DNA of 64,000 bases. It comes from Sideroxydans lithotrophicus (GTDB lineage: Bacteria; Pseudomonadota; Gammaproteobacteria; Burkholderiales; Gallionellaceae). Positions 8,238 through 17,900 of this stretch are shown here, one piece after another. Each line of letters opens with the position of its first letter. The stretch's first letter is position 1. Location of the stretch: positions 124,001 to 188,000 of the forward strand of contig DYJI01000005.1 in the NCBI GenBank assembly GCA_020723185.1, given 5' to 3'. A program made the position numbers and the translations under genes. The notes beneath the pieces are model-generated. The model was not told where the DNA came from. It saw nothing but the letters and a program-made list of their open reading frames with translations, and made no database searches.

Positions 8238-8548
8238 ACACCGAAAACATCGATATCGAGCTGGTCTATGCCTTGCCGCACGAGCAGACGCTGCTCAAGT
8301 TCCCGGTGCCGGTCGGTACCACGCTGGGTGATGCTGTGCGCTTGTCGGGCATCCTTGCCAAGTATCCTGAGATCGATCCCGAAAAAGCCAAATACGGCAT
8401 CTTCGGCAAACTGAGCAAGGCGGATGTGGTGATGCGCGAGAAGGACCGCATCGAGATCTACCGCCCCTTGATCGCCGACCCGAAGGAGGTGCGCAAGAAG
8501 CGCGCCGAAGAGGGCAAGGTCATGAAGAAGGGCGGCGGTGATGCTTGA
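8234..8548 (+). CDS. RnfH family ubiquitin-fold protein (RatB)
   Basis: A small 104-residue protein with the beta-grasp RnfH/UPF0125 domain (IELVYALPHEQTLLKFPVPVGTT, then DRIEIYRPLIADPKEVRKKRAEE). In E. coli the gene follows ratA and was named ratB, but no antitoxin function was shown. The start ATG overlaps the ratA stop (ATGA), and its end overlaps the PHP gene start by 8 bp. Function is unknown beyond the family. The basic Lys/Arg-rich tail (KKRAEEGKVMKKGGG) may contact RNA, which is speculation. Confidence 0.88.
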   Translation: MNTENIDIELVYALPHEQTLLKFPVPVGTTLGDAVRLSGILAKYPEIDPEKAKYGIFGKLSKADVVMREKDRIEIYRPLIADPKEVRKKRAEEGKVMKKGGGDA

Positions 8549-9413
8549 TATCGACCTGCATTGTCATTCCAGCTGTTCAGACGGCACGCTGACACCGGAG
8601 GAACTGGTGGCGCGTGCGGCGGAGCGCGGGGTGACCATGCTGGCGCTGACCGACCATGACGAGATATCCGGTCTGGACAGGGCGAGGGCGGAGGCCGAAA
8701 AGATCGGCATGACTTTCATCAACGGCGTCGAGATATCCGTCTCCTGGCGTAAGCACACTTTGCATCTGGTCGGCCTGAACATCGACCCGACCTACCAGCC
8801 TCTGGTTGCGGGGCTGGCGACAGTGCGTAGCGGACGCGGTCTGCGCGCGCAGAAGATGGCCGACGAGCTGGCCAAGGTCGGCATCGGCGGTACGCTGGAA
8901 GGCGCATACAAGTTCACTACCAATCCCAACATGATCGGCCGCACCCATTTCGCCCGTTTTCTGGTCGAGTCCGGCCGCTGCAAGGATGTGAAGAGCGTGT
9001 TCAACCGCTATCTGGCGAGTGGCAAGCCGGGTTATGTCCCGCACCAATGGGCAGATCTGGGAGAGGCGATCTCGTGGATACGCGGCAGCGGCGGCATCGC
9101 CGTGCTGGCCCATCCCGGACGCTATATGGTGGGCCGTCACAGCATGGGCAAGCAGACCATGCACGAGCTGCTGGAAGAGTTCGTGGAGCTGGGCGGAAGC
9201 GCGCTGGAAGTGGTGACTGGCAGCCACACGCCGCCGCAATATGCGGAATTCTCCCGCTACGCCGAGGAATTCCATTTGTTGTCCTCGTGCGGCTCGGATT
9301 TCCACGGCCCGCAGGAAAGCTACCGTGATCTCGGCCGTCTGCCCGACCTGCCGGACAACTGCCGCCCGGTGTGGGAACACTGGCAGCACAACACACAACT
9401 GAAAGCAGCCTGA
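8541..9413 (+). CDS. rnm: PHP-domain phosphoesterase (RNase AM / YciV type)
   Basis: The 290-residue protein carries the PHP metallophosphoesterase domain, with HCHSSCSDG at the start, LTDHDEISG, GVEIS, and later HPGRY and GSDFHGP, which supply the trinuclear metal ligands. E. coli RNase AM (YciV), of this family, acts on 3',5'-nucleoside bisphosphates and trims rRNA 5' ends. The same activity is inferred here. ATG 8541 is preferred over the adjacent GTG 8538. It shares one base (TGATG) with the next gene, so yciO is translationally coupled, as in many betaproteobacteria and in the E. coli yciV-yciO pair. Confidence 0.9.
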   Translation: MLDIDLHCHSSCSDGTLTPEELVARAAERGVTMLALTDHDEISGLDRARAEAEKIGMTFINGVEISVSWRKHTLHLVGLNIDPTYQPLVAGLATVRSGRGLRAQKMADELAKVGIGGTLEGAYKFTTNPNMIGRTHFARFLVESGRCKDVKSVFNRYLASGKPGYVPHQWADLGEAISWIRGSGGIAVLAHPGRYMVGRHSMGKQTMHELLEEFVELGGSALEVVTGSHTPPQYAEFSRYAEEFHLLSSCGSDFHGPQESYRDLGRLPDLPDNCRPVWEHWQHNTQLKAA

Positions 9414-10042
9414 TGGCACAGTTCTTCAATATCCACCCCGACAATCCCAATGCCCGCCTGATCCGGCAGGCAGCCGAGATGCTGCGCGACGGCGCAGTGA
9501 TCGTCTATCCGACCGATTCCGGCTATGCCCTGGGTTGCCATCTGGGCGACAAGGACGCGGTGGCACGCATCCGCCAGATCCGCGATCTGGATGAGCAGCA
9601 TCACATGACGCTGGTGTGCCGCGACCTGTCCGAACTTTCCAACTATGGGCGGGTGGACAACGTGCAGTTCCGCCTGCTCAAGAACAACACGCCCGGTGCC
9701 TACACCTTCATCCTGCAGGCCACCAAGGAAGTGCCGCGCCGTTTGCAGCATCCCAAACGCAGTACGGTCGGGGTACGCATCCCCGACCATCCGGTGGCAC
9801 TGGCACTGCTGCAGGAGCTGGGCGAACCATTACTGAGTTCCACCCTGATCCTGCCGGATGAACCTTTCCCGCTCACCGATATCGACGAGATACGCGAACA
9901 GCTGGAGCATCGCGTGGATCTGGTCATCGAGGGCGGGGCCGTCGGCATCGATCCGACCACGGTGATAGACCTGACAGGGGCCACGCCCCAGTTGCTGCGT
10001 GCCGGACGCGGCGATGCGGCACCGTTCGGGATCGAAGACTAG
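9413..10042 (+). CDS. yciO: YciO family protein (threonylcarbamoyl-AMP synthase-like)
   Basis: A 209-residue YrdC-fold protein. Motifs include PTDSGYALGC, KNNTPGAYTFIL and VGVRIPDHPVA. The YciO branch is related to TsaC/Sua5, which makes the L-threonylcarbamoyladenylate intermediate of tRNA t6A, but YciO itself is only weakly active and its role is unsettled. The ATG overlaps the stop of the PHP gene. It directly abuts the M50 protease start (TAG then ATG), so the three form an operon. Confidence 0.9.
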   Translation: MAQFFNIHPDNPNARLIRQAAEMLRDGAVIVYPTDSGYALGCHLGDKDAVARIRQIRDLDEQHHMTLVCRDLSELSNYGRVDNVQFRLLKNNTPGAYTFILQATKEVPRRLQHPKRSTVGVRIPDHPVALALLQELGEPLLSSTLILPDEPFPLTDIDEIREQLEHRVDLVIEGGAVGIDPTTVIDLTGATPQLLRAGRGDAAPFGIED

Positions 10043-10678
10043 ATGGACCATCTGATCCAGCTCATCGCAGTCGCGGCCATCCCGGTGTTGTTCGCGATCA
10101 CGCTGCACGAAGCGGCGCACGGTTACGTGGCACGCCATTTCGGCGATATGACGGCCTACCAGCAGGGACGCATCTCGCTCAATCCACTGCGCCATATCGA
10201 CCCGGTCGGCACGATCCTGCTGCCGCTGCTGACACTGGTGCTGGGCGGCATCCTGTTCGGTTGGGCCAAGCCGGTACCGGTCAACTTCTCGGCGCTGCGC
10301 CGCCCCAAACAGGACATGCTGTGGGTCGCCATCGCCGGCCCGGCCAGCAATCTGCTGATGGCGATCATGTGGGCGTTGGTGGCCAAGCTGGCATGGACCT
10401 TCCCGCACGGCTACTTTTCCGAACCGATGATGGAAATGGCGCAGATCGGGGTTAAAATCAACGTCATCCTGATGGTGCTGAATATGTTGCCTTTGCCGCC
10501 GCTGGACGGCGGTCGCGTGGCGGTCAGTTTGTTGCCGCATCGTCAGGCCTACCAGCTTTCGCGTGTCGAGCCGTATGGCCTGTTCATCCTCATCGGGCTG
10601 GCCATCACGCCGTTACTGGGCTGGATATTGACGCCACCGGTGATGGCGGTGATCGATCTGATCAACTTTTTCTTGTGA
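10043..10678 (+). CDS. Site-2 protease family (M50) membrane metalloprotease
   Basis: A 211-residue polytopic membrane protein of the short YwhC-like M50 branch. The zinc motif HEAAH is near residue 23-27, and the second conserved block is MLPLPPLDGGR (about 150-160), which supplies the third metal ligand. About five hydrophobic segments are visible. Unlike RseP it has no PDZ insertion, and its substrate is unknown. Its placement between yciO and trpS is standard in betaproteobacteria. Confidence 0.9.
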   Translation: MDHLIQLIAVAAIPVLFAITLHEAAHGYVARHFGDMTAYQQGRISLNPLRHIDPVGTILLPLLTLVLGGILFGWAKPVPVNFSALRRPKQDMLWVAIAGPASNLLMAIMWALVAKLAWTFPHGYFSEPMMEMAQIGVKINVILMVLNMLPLPPLDGGRVAVSLLPHRQAYQLSRVEPYGLFILIGLAITPLLGWILTPPVMAVIDLINFFL

Positions 10679-10694
10679 ATGTGAAGTCCAAATA

Positions 10695-11897
10695 ATGTTT
10701 GCTGATCGTGTTTTATCCGGGATGCGTCCCACAGGTAACCTGCATCTTGGCCACTACCATGGTGTGCTGAAGAACTGGGTGCGCATGCAGCACGAGTATG
10801 AGTGCTATTTCTTCGCGGCCGATTGGCACGCGCTGACCACGCATTACGACTCGCCGCAGATCATCGAGCAGAGTGTGTGGGACATGGTGATCGACTGGCT
10901 GGCGGCCGGAGTCGATCCGGCGCATGCCACGCTGTTCATCCAGTCGCGGGTGCCGGAACATGCCGAGCTGCACCTGCTGCTGTCCATGATCACGCCCTTG
11001 GGTTGGCTGGAGCGCATGCCGACCTACAAGGACCAGCAGGAAAAGCTGACCGGCAAGGACCTGTCCACCTATGGTTTCCTCGGTTACCCCCTGTTGCAGA
11101 GTGCCGACATCCTGATCTACCGCGCCACCCAGGTGCCGGTAGGCGAGGACCAGGTGCCGCACATCGAGTTCACGCGCGAGATCGCGCGCCGCTTCAACCA
11201 CATCTACGGCCGCGAAGCCGGCTTCGAGGAGAAGGCACTGGCCGCTGTGAAGAAACTGGGCAGCAAGAAGGGCAAGCTGTATGCCGAGCTGCGTACCCGT
11301 TTCCAGGAGCAGGGGGATGACGAGGCGCTGCAATCTGCCAAGGCCCTGCTGGACGAGCAGCAGAACCTGTCGCACGGCGACCGCGAGCGACTGTTCGGTT
11401 ATCTGGAGGGCGGCGGCAAGATGATCCTGTCCGAACCGCAGGCGATGCTGACCGCCGCCTCGAAGATGCCGGGGCTGGACGGGCAGAAGATGTCCAAGTC
11501 CTACGGCAACACTATCAGCCTGCGCGAGGATGAGGCCGAGGTGGCGAAGAAGATCAAGACCATGCCCACCGACCCGGCACGCATCCGCCGCACCGATGCG
11601 GGCGATCCGGACAAATGCCCGGTATGGCAGCTGCATGAGGTCTATTCGAACGACGAGGTGCGGCAATGGGTGCAGCAGGGTTGCCGCAGTGCCGGCATCG
11701 GCTGTATCGAGTGCAAGCAGCCGGTCATCGACGGCGTGCTGAGCGAGCAACGCCCGATGCGCGAACGCGCCCAGCGCTATCTGGACGACCCGTCGCTGGT
11801 GCGCAACATCATCGCCGACGGTTGCGAGAAGGCACGCAAGCTGGCGATCGACACCATGCGCGATGTGCGCGAAGTGATGGGACTGGAATACAAGTGA
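10695..11897 (+). CDS. trpS: Tryptophan--tRNA ligase
   Basis: Charges tRNA-Trp. Class I synthetase motifs are present: PTGNLHLGHYHG (HIGH) near the N-terminus and GQKMSKSYGN (KMSKS). At 400 residues it is longer than E. coli TrpS (334). The extra roughly 60 residues form a charged stretch between the catalytic domain and the KMSKS loop (KKLGSKKGKLYAELRTRFQE and following), the variant common in betaproteobacteria. It sits 16 bp after the M50 gene and overlaps the putative GTG start of scpA. Confidence 0.96.
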   Translation: MFADRVLSGMRPTGNLHLGHYHGVLKNWVRMQHEYECYFFAADWHALTTHYDSPQIIEQSVWDMVIDWLAAGVDPAHATLFIQSRVPEHAELHLLLSMITPLGWLERMPTYKDQQEKLTGKDLSTYGFLGYPLLQSADILIYRATQVPVGEDQVPHIEFTREIARRFNHIYGREAGFEEKALAAVKKLGSKKGKLYAELRTRFQEQGDDEALQSAKALLDEQQNLSHGDRERLFGYLEGGGKMILSEPQAMLTAASKMPGLDGQKMSKSYGNTISLREDEAEVAKKIKTMPTDPARIRRTDAGDPDKCPVWQLHEVYSNDEVRQWVQQGCRSAGIGCIECKQPVIDGVLSEQRPMRERAQRYLDDPSLVRNIIADGCEKARKLAIDTMRDVREVMGLEYK

Positions 11898-12718
11898 GCG
11901 AACTGCTTTCCCAGAGCGATCTGCCGATGACCACGCCCGTGGCGTTCGTCCACGGGCAGCCGATGACGGAGATGCCGCACGATCTGTTCATCCCGCCGGA
12001 CGCGCTGGAAGTGGCGCTGGAGTCGTTCCAGGGACCGCTCGACCTGTTGCTCTACCTGATCCGCCGCCACAATCTCGACCCGCTCGATATCCCGATGGCG
12101 CAGCTCACCCTGCAGTACATCGGCTACATCGAGGCCATGCAGCAGCACCGCATGGAGCTGGCCGCCGAGTATCTGCTGATGGCGGCCGTACTTATCGAGA
12201 TCAAATCGCGCATGCTGTTGCCGCGCCCGCCCAAGCAGGGCGACGAGGTGAGCGAAGAAGACCCGCGCGCCGAGCTGATGCGCCGTCTGCTGGAATACGA
12301 GCAGATGAAGCTGGCCGCACAGAAACTGAACGAGATGCCGCAGGCCGGGCGCGACTTCGAACTGGTACAGGTGCTTATTGAACGCACCGTGGTCGAACGA
12401 CTGCCCAATGTGACCGTGGAAGACCTGCGCACTGCCTGGCTGGCCCTGCTCACGCGCGCCAAGGTGCATGCCAGCCACAAGGTCAGACGCGAGGAGCTTT
12501 CCGTGCGCGAACAGATGACCAAGGTACTGCGCCGTCTGCGCGATGCCGATTTCGTGCAGTTCGAAGATCTGTTCGAGCTGGAAGAAGGCATCCCGACGCT
12601 GGTCGTCACCTTCATCGCCATCCTCGAACTGGCCAAAGAGACACTGATCGAGATCACACAAACCGAGTCACTGGGGAACATCTATGTCCGAACCTGTCGC
12701 GCCATCACAGCAGAATGA
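11894..12718 (+). CDS. scpA: Segregation and condensation protein A
   Basis: Kleisin subunit that, with ScpB, bridges SMC heads in chromosome organisation. The core starts at LEVALESFQGPLDLLLYLIRRHNLDP, the family hallmark, and ends in a winged helix. GTG 11894 overlaps the trpS stop (GTGA) and has GGAA 8 nt upstream. ATG 11927 is an alternative without a clear ribosome site, and either would keep the full domain (274 or 263 residues). The 3' end overlaps scpB by 35 bp. Confidence 0.93.
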   Translation: MSELLSQSDLPMTTPVAFVHGQPMTEMPHDLFIPPDALEVALESFQGPLDLLLYLIRRHNLDPLDIPMAQLTLQYIGYIEAMQQHRMELAAEYLLMAAVLIEIKSRMLLPRPPKQGDEVSEEDPRAELMRRLLEYEQMKLAAQKLNEMPQAGRDFELVQVLIERTVVERLPNVTVEDLRTAWLALLTRAKVHASHKVRREELSVREQMTKVLRRLRDADFVQFEDLFELEEGIPTLVVTFIAILELAKETLIEITQTESLGNIYVRTCRAITAE

Positions 12719-13355
12719 AGCAGCCATGAGCGATGAAGCGCTGGTGGAGTCACCATCCTTGCCGGTGCTGACCGAAGAGGTCGGTGGTGAACTGGCCGTG
12801 GTGGATATGGATATGGCCCAACTCAAACGCATCTTCGAGGCCGCGCTGCTCACCACGCAGGAACCCTTGTCTCCGGCGGAACTGAAGCGCCTGAGCGGGG
12901 TGGCGCTGGAGAATCGGCAGGTCGAGGTGTTGATGCAGGAACTGGGCGAGAAATATGATGACAGCGGCATCGAGTTGACCCGCGTCGCCAGCGGTTGGCG
13001 TTTCCGTGCACGCCCGGAGATGCAGGAATTCCTGGACAGGCTGGACCCGCAGAAACCCCCGCGCTATTCCCGCGCAGTGATGGAGACGCTGGCCATCATC
13101 GCCTATCGCCAGCCGGTGACGCGCGGTGACATCGAGGACATCCGCGGCGTGGCCGTTTCGTCGCAGATACTGAAAACCCTGGAGGGTCGCAACTGGATCG
13201 AGGTCATCGGTACCCGCGATACACCGGGTAAACCGGCGCTGTATGCCACCACCCAACAACTGCTGGACGACCTCAATCTCCGTAGTCTGGGCGAACTGCC
13301 CGCGCTGGAGGAGATGGGCAGCCTGATCGACCAGAGCGGCGACCCGCGCGACTGA
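12684..13355 (+). CDS. scpB: Segregation and condensation protein B
   Basis: The 223-residue ScpB has an acidic, low-complexity first 40 residues. Two winged-helix domains follow (LKRIFEAALLTTQEPLSPAEL; YSRAVMETLAIIAYRQPVTRGDIE; VRG-like block DIRGVAVSSQILKTLEGRNW). It is a partner of ScpA in the SMC complex and its start lies inside scpA, implying coupled synthesis. It shares one base with the methyltransferase start. The Asp/Glu-rich N-terminal tail is unusual in length, but ATG 12684 is the only start giving a good overlap; ATG 12726 is possible. Confidence 0.93.
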   Translation: MSEPVAPSQQNEAAMSDEALVESPSLPVLTEEVGGELAVVDMDMAQLKRIFEAALLTTQEPLSPAELKRLSGVALENRQVEVLMQELGEKYDDSGIELTRVASGWRFRARPEMQEFLDRLDPQKPPRYSRAVMETLAIIAYRQPVTRGDIEDIRGVAVSSQILKTLEGRNWIEVIGTRDTPGKPALYATTQQLLDDLNLRSLGELPALEEMGSLIDQSGDPRD

Positions 13356-14134
13356 TGTCCGACCTCAAGCGCATCAGCTCGCGCGACAATACCTTTTTCA
13401 AATCCCTACTCAGACTGACGACCTCGTCGCGGGAACGCCGTGATGCGGGGCAGACGTTGCTGGACGGGCCACATCTGCTGCGCGCCTGGCTCGATAGCGG
13501 ACGACACCCTGCGCACATCCTCATCAGCCCTGCGGCGCTGGAGGATGTCGAGATCAGCCGGTTGCGCGCGGATTGTCCGAACGTCCCCTGCACCCTGCTC
13601 GACGAAGCATTGTTCAAGCAGCTCTCCGAGTTGAAGACCCCGAACGGCCTGCTGACCCTGATCGACATCCCGCCTGCCGATACGAGCAAAGCGAACTTCG
13701 CCTTGCTGCTGGAAGATGTGCAGGATCCGGGCAATCTGGGTTCCATCCTGCGCAGTGCCGCCGCCGCCGGATGCGATGTGGTCTATCTGTCTCAGGGCTG
13801 CGCCGATGTCTGGTCGCCACGCGTGCTGCGCGCCGCAATGGGCGGGCACTTTACTATTGGAATCAATGCATCTGGCGATCTTATTGATATCGCCTCGCGC
13901 TTTGATGGCAGCCTTTTCGCCTCCTCGCTGGAGGCGAAGACGTCACTTTACGACTGCGACCTGCGCGGCAAGATCGCCTTTGCCATCGGCAACGAAGGGG
14001 CAGGCTTGACCGCCGCGCTGCAAGCCAAAGCCCGGCAACGCTTCATCATCCCGATGCCGGGCAAGGTGGAATCGTTGAACGCTGCAGCCGCCGCTGCGGT
14101 GTGCCTGTTCGAGGCGGCGCGCCAGAGACGTTAG
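13355..14134 (+). CDS. TrmH/SpoU-family RNA 2'-O-methyltransferase
   Basis: A 259-residue protein with an N-terminal L30e-like RNA substrate-binding domain (about 1-95) and a C-terminal SPOUT domain. Signature blocks are LEDVQDPGNLGSILRSAAAAG, FAIGNEGAGLT and IPMPGKVESLNAAAAAAVCLFE, giving the trefoil knot and SAM site. The exact rRNA or tRNA target is not readable from sequence; RlmB-type or YsgA-type are both possible. It is the last gene of the scpAB operon and converges on ppsR with a 4-bp overlap of the 3' ends. Confidence 0.9.
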   Translation: MSDLKRISSRDNTFFKSLLRLTTSSRERRDAGQTLLDGPHLLRAWLDSGRHPAHILISPAALEDVEISRLRADCPNVPCTLLDEALFKQLSELKTPNGLLTLIDIPPADTSKANFALLLEDVQDPGNLGSILRSAAAAGCDVVYLSQGCADVWSPRVLRAAMGGHFTIGINASGDLIDIASRFDGSLFASSLEAKTSLYDCDLRGKIAFAIGNEGAGLTAALQAKARQRFIIPMPGKVESLNAAAAAAVCLFEAARQRR

Positions 14135-14940
14135 CGTTTCAGTCCGGTCAGATGGAGCAGGGTAGTGGCGATCTCTTCCACCGAGATGGTCGTCACATCG
14201 AGGATGGGGATCCTTGCCTGCTGCATCAGCTCTTCGGCTTGTTGCAGTTCCTTGCGGCAGTTCTCCAGTGAGGCATAACGGCTGTTGGGCATGCGCTCGG
14301 CACGGATCTGACTGAGGCGTTCCGGCTGGATGGTCAGCCCGTACAGTTTGCCGGTCAGTGGTTTGAGCGCCTGCGGCAGGGCATGCTTCTCGAAATCCTC
14401 CGGCACCAGCGGGTAATTGGCCGCGAAGATACCGAACTGCAAAGCCAGATAGAGCGAGGTCGGCGATTTGCCGCAGCGCGATACCCCGACCAGGATGATG
14501 TCCGCCCGGCCGAGGTCGCGCGTGACGCCGCCGTCATCGTGGTTCAACGCATAGTTCACCGCATCCATGCGTTCGTTGTAATACATGCCGGTCTGGTGGG
14601 AGCGGCCGATGGCGTGCGAGGAAGGCATGCCAAGCTCGTTCTCCAGCGGCACGATGAAGCTCTCGAACAGGTCGAGGATGAGTGCATCGCATGTTTCGAT
14701 GATGTCGTGGATCTCCGGCACTATCAGGGTGCTGAACACGATGGGACGCTGGCCGTCCGTCTGCGCCGCATGATCGATGCGCTTCTTTGCTTCGCGGGCC
14801 TTCTCCGCTGAATCGATGAAGGGCAGGGTGACGCGCGCGAATTCGATGCCCTCGAATTGGGACAGCAGGCTGCGCCCCAGTTTTTCCACGGTCAGACCGG
14901 TGCGGTCGGATACGAAGAAGGCGGTACGTTTCTGGCTCAT
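14131..14940 (-). CDS. ppsR: PEP synthase regulatory protein (kinase/pyrophosphorylase)
   Basis: A DUF299-family bifunctional regulator. It inactivates phosphoenolpyruvate synthase by ADP-dependent phosphorylation and reactivates it by Pi-dependent dephosphorylation. The 269 residues include the P-loop-like GVSRCGKSPTSLYLA (about 153-167) and the family start FFVSDRTGLTVEKLGRSLLSQF. The ppsA gene, a common divergent neighbour, is not in this window, so the regulator here is apart from its target. The 3' end overlaps the convergent methyltransferase by 4 bp. Confidence 0.92.
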   Translation of the reverse strand: MSQKRTAFFVSDRTGLTVEKLGRSLLSQFEGIEFARVTLPFIDSAEKAREAKKRIDHAAQTDGQRPIVFSTLIVPEIHDIIETCDALILDLFESFIVPLENELGMPSSHAIGRSHQTGMYYNERMDAVNYALNHDDGGVTRDLGRADIILVGVSRCGKSPTSLYLALQFGIFAANYPLVPEDFEKHALPQALKPLTGKLYGLTIQPERLSQIRAERMPNSRYASLENCRKELQQAEELMQQARIPILDVTTISVEEIATTLLHLTGLKR

Positions 14941-14963
14941 TCGATTCTCTTCCGTTAGTGGCG

Positions 14964-17900
14964 TCAGGCCGACTGCCGACGCAGATAGGCTTCCAGCTCT
15001 TGGGCCGGAAGCGGTTTGCTGAAATAGTAACCCTGAACCTCGTCACACCCTTGCAAGCGCAGATAGGCCAACTGGCCAGCCGTCTCGACCCCTTCTGCGA
15101 TGGTGTGCATGCCCAGGCTGCTGGCAAGATTGATGATGGCAGTGACGATGGCTTTGTCCTCGGGATCGTCGGTCAGGTCGCGCACGAAAGACTGGTCTAT
15201 CTTGAGCTTGTATACCTTGAAACGCTTGAGATAGCTCAGCGACGAGTAACCCGTGCCGAAGTCGTCGATGGACATGCGTATGCCCAGCCCATACAACTTC
15301 TCCATCATCTCCACGGCTGATTGCGGATCGTCCATCGCAACGGCTTCCGTCAGTTCCAGTTCCAGATGTTCCGCAGCGAGCCCGGTCTCCTCGAGGATAC
15401 GGGTGACCAGTTCCGGCAAGGCGGGCTGGCGGAACTGGATGGCCGACAGATTCACGGCGACCATCATCGGAGACAAGCCTGAATCCAGCCAGGCTTTCAT
15501 CTGTCTGGTCGCCGTGCGCAACACCCATTCACCGACCGGGATGATCATGCCGCTCTCCTCGGCCAGCGGGATGAATTCGGCAGGGGAGACCGGCCCCAGC
15601 TCGGGATGGTGCCAACGCAGCAAAGCCTCCACGCCGATGACCCGGCCATCCAGCAAAGAGACTTGCGGCTGGTAATGCAGATGCAACTCGTCGCGCGCCA
15701 GAGCCTGGCGCAAGGCGTTGAGCAGTTGCATGTTGCGGACCGAGTGCGCCTGCATCTCCTGCGTGAAGAAACGGAAATCGTTGCGGCTGCCCTGTTTGAG
15801 GCGGTTCATGGCGGTGTCGGCATTCTTCAGCAGTTCTTCCGCCGTCAGGCCGTCATCCGGATAGATCGCGATACCGACGGACGCGGTGTCGGTAAGTTCG
15901 TGCTTGTCGATCACGCAGGGCCGCCTGACCGCATCCAGCAATTTGCTGGCCACCTGCGCAGCCGCATCGCCATCCGCACCGGGGAACAGCAGGATGAACT
16001 CATCCCCCCCCAGCCGGGAGACGGTGTCTTCCTCGCGCACGGTGACTTTCAGGCGGCGTGCGATCTCGATCAGATACTGGTCGCCGACACTGTGACCCAG
16101 TGTGTCGTTGATGTTCTTGAAGCGGTCCAGATCCAGGAACATCACGGCAAGTTTCTCGCGATTGCGCTGGGCAAAACCGATCGCGTAGGCTAGATGTTCG
16201 TTCAGCTGGCTGCGGTTGGGAAGTCCGGTCAACAGGTCGAAGTTGGACAGCTGCAGGATGCGCGCTTCGTCATTCTTGCGGTTGGTGATGTCCTCCTTGA
16301 CCGCCAGATAATGGGTGATGCGTCCGTCCGCCTGGCGCACCGGCGACAGCGTCGCCGCCTCGATATAGATAGTGCCGTCCTTGCGTTTGTTGGTCAGCTC
16401 GCCATGCCAGGCCTCGCCGGCGGTAAGGTGTGCCCACATATCGTCGTAGGTCGCTTTAGGGGTCAACCCTGACTGCAGGAAACGCGGATTCTTGCCCCTA
16501 ACCTCATCCAGCGTATAGCCGGTGACGGAGCTGAATGCCTGGTTGGCGTATTCGATACGCGCTTCCAGATCGGTGATGACGATGGTGTTCGGGCTTTGCT
16601 CGACCGCCAGCGACAGCTTGAGCAGCGAGGACTCGGTCTGGCGCAGATGCGAGATGTCGCGCGTGATCGACAGGATGCAGGGTTCGCCTTTGATCTCCAC
16701 ACCTTTGGCAGACATCAGGCCGATGATGGTGCTGCCGTCCTTCATCCTGAACTCGGCCTCGAGGTTCTCGCAGTAGCCATCCTGTTGAAGGCGTTCCACC
16801 AGCCGCTTCCTGTCCTCCGGCTTGTGCCACACGCTGAGCTCCAGCGAAGTCTTGCCGATCACCTCATTCCTGCGCCAGCCGGTCAGTCGCTCGAATCCTT
16901 CATTCACATCCAGATACATGCCGTCGCGGACACGGGTGATGTTGACCGCATCCGGACTGGTGAAGAATGCGGTGCGGTATAGCTCATCCTTGTCGCGCAA
17001 CTCCCGGGTCGTTTGCCTGAGGTATGCATCGTCGGCGAAGCGGTCCAGCGCATAGCTGATGTCCATCGCCATCTCCAGCAGCAACGCGCTGGCGGCCTCG
17101 TCGAAGGCATTGACCTCTTTGCCATAGAGCGAGAATGCGCCGACGACTTGCCCTTTGCAGAAGAGGGGCAAAGATGCTGAACTCCCCCAGCCGAACAAGG
17201 CCGCTCGTTCGTGCCAGCGTGCAGTCGCCGGATCACGCTGGAAGTCCTGGCACCAGTACGGCCGCCGCTCGCGTACACAGATGCCTGTCGGGCCCCGCCC
17301 GTTCGGCGCATCCGCATCCACCGAGATCTCCAATCCTTCCAGATACTCGGTGCCGTTGCCGAACGCGGCCGCCGGCCTTATCAGTGAATCCTTCGTATCG
17401 AGCATGCCTATCCAGGCCATCTCCATCCCGCCCAACTCCACCACATCCCGACAGATGATGTCGAACAGTTCTTGCTCGGATTTGCTCCGCACGATGGCCT
17501 GGTTGCATTGGCTGAGCGCGTTGTAAAGATTGGTCATACGCAGCAGCTTGCCTTCGACCACCTTGCGCCCGCTGATGTCGCGCGACAGCACGATATAGCT
17601 CGGCGTTTTCCCGGGCTCCGCAGGTTTGCGCGAGACGGAAAGCTCGAACCAGTGCGTGCCATCCGATAGTCCCAGTTCGATCTGCCGCCCCTGGGAGTAA
17701 CCTTTTTCACCCGCTTCGAGGATGGCAGAACTCACGATCCCTGCCGCCGCCGGAGGCAGCACCTCGTCCACACGTTTGCCGATGAAGGATTCCCTGGGCA
17801 GAGCCAGCAGTTCCGTGCGCGGTGAGTGATAGTCGAGGTACTTGCCGTCGGCATCGACCTCGAACAGCAGATCGGGCAGGGCATCCAGAGTCGATTGCAA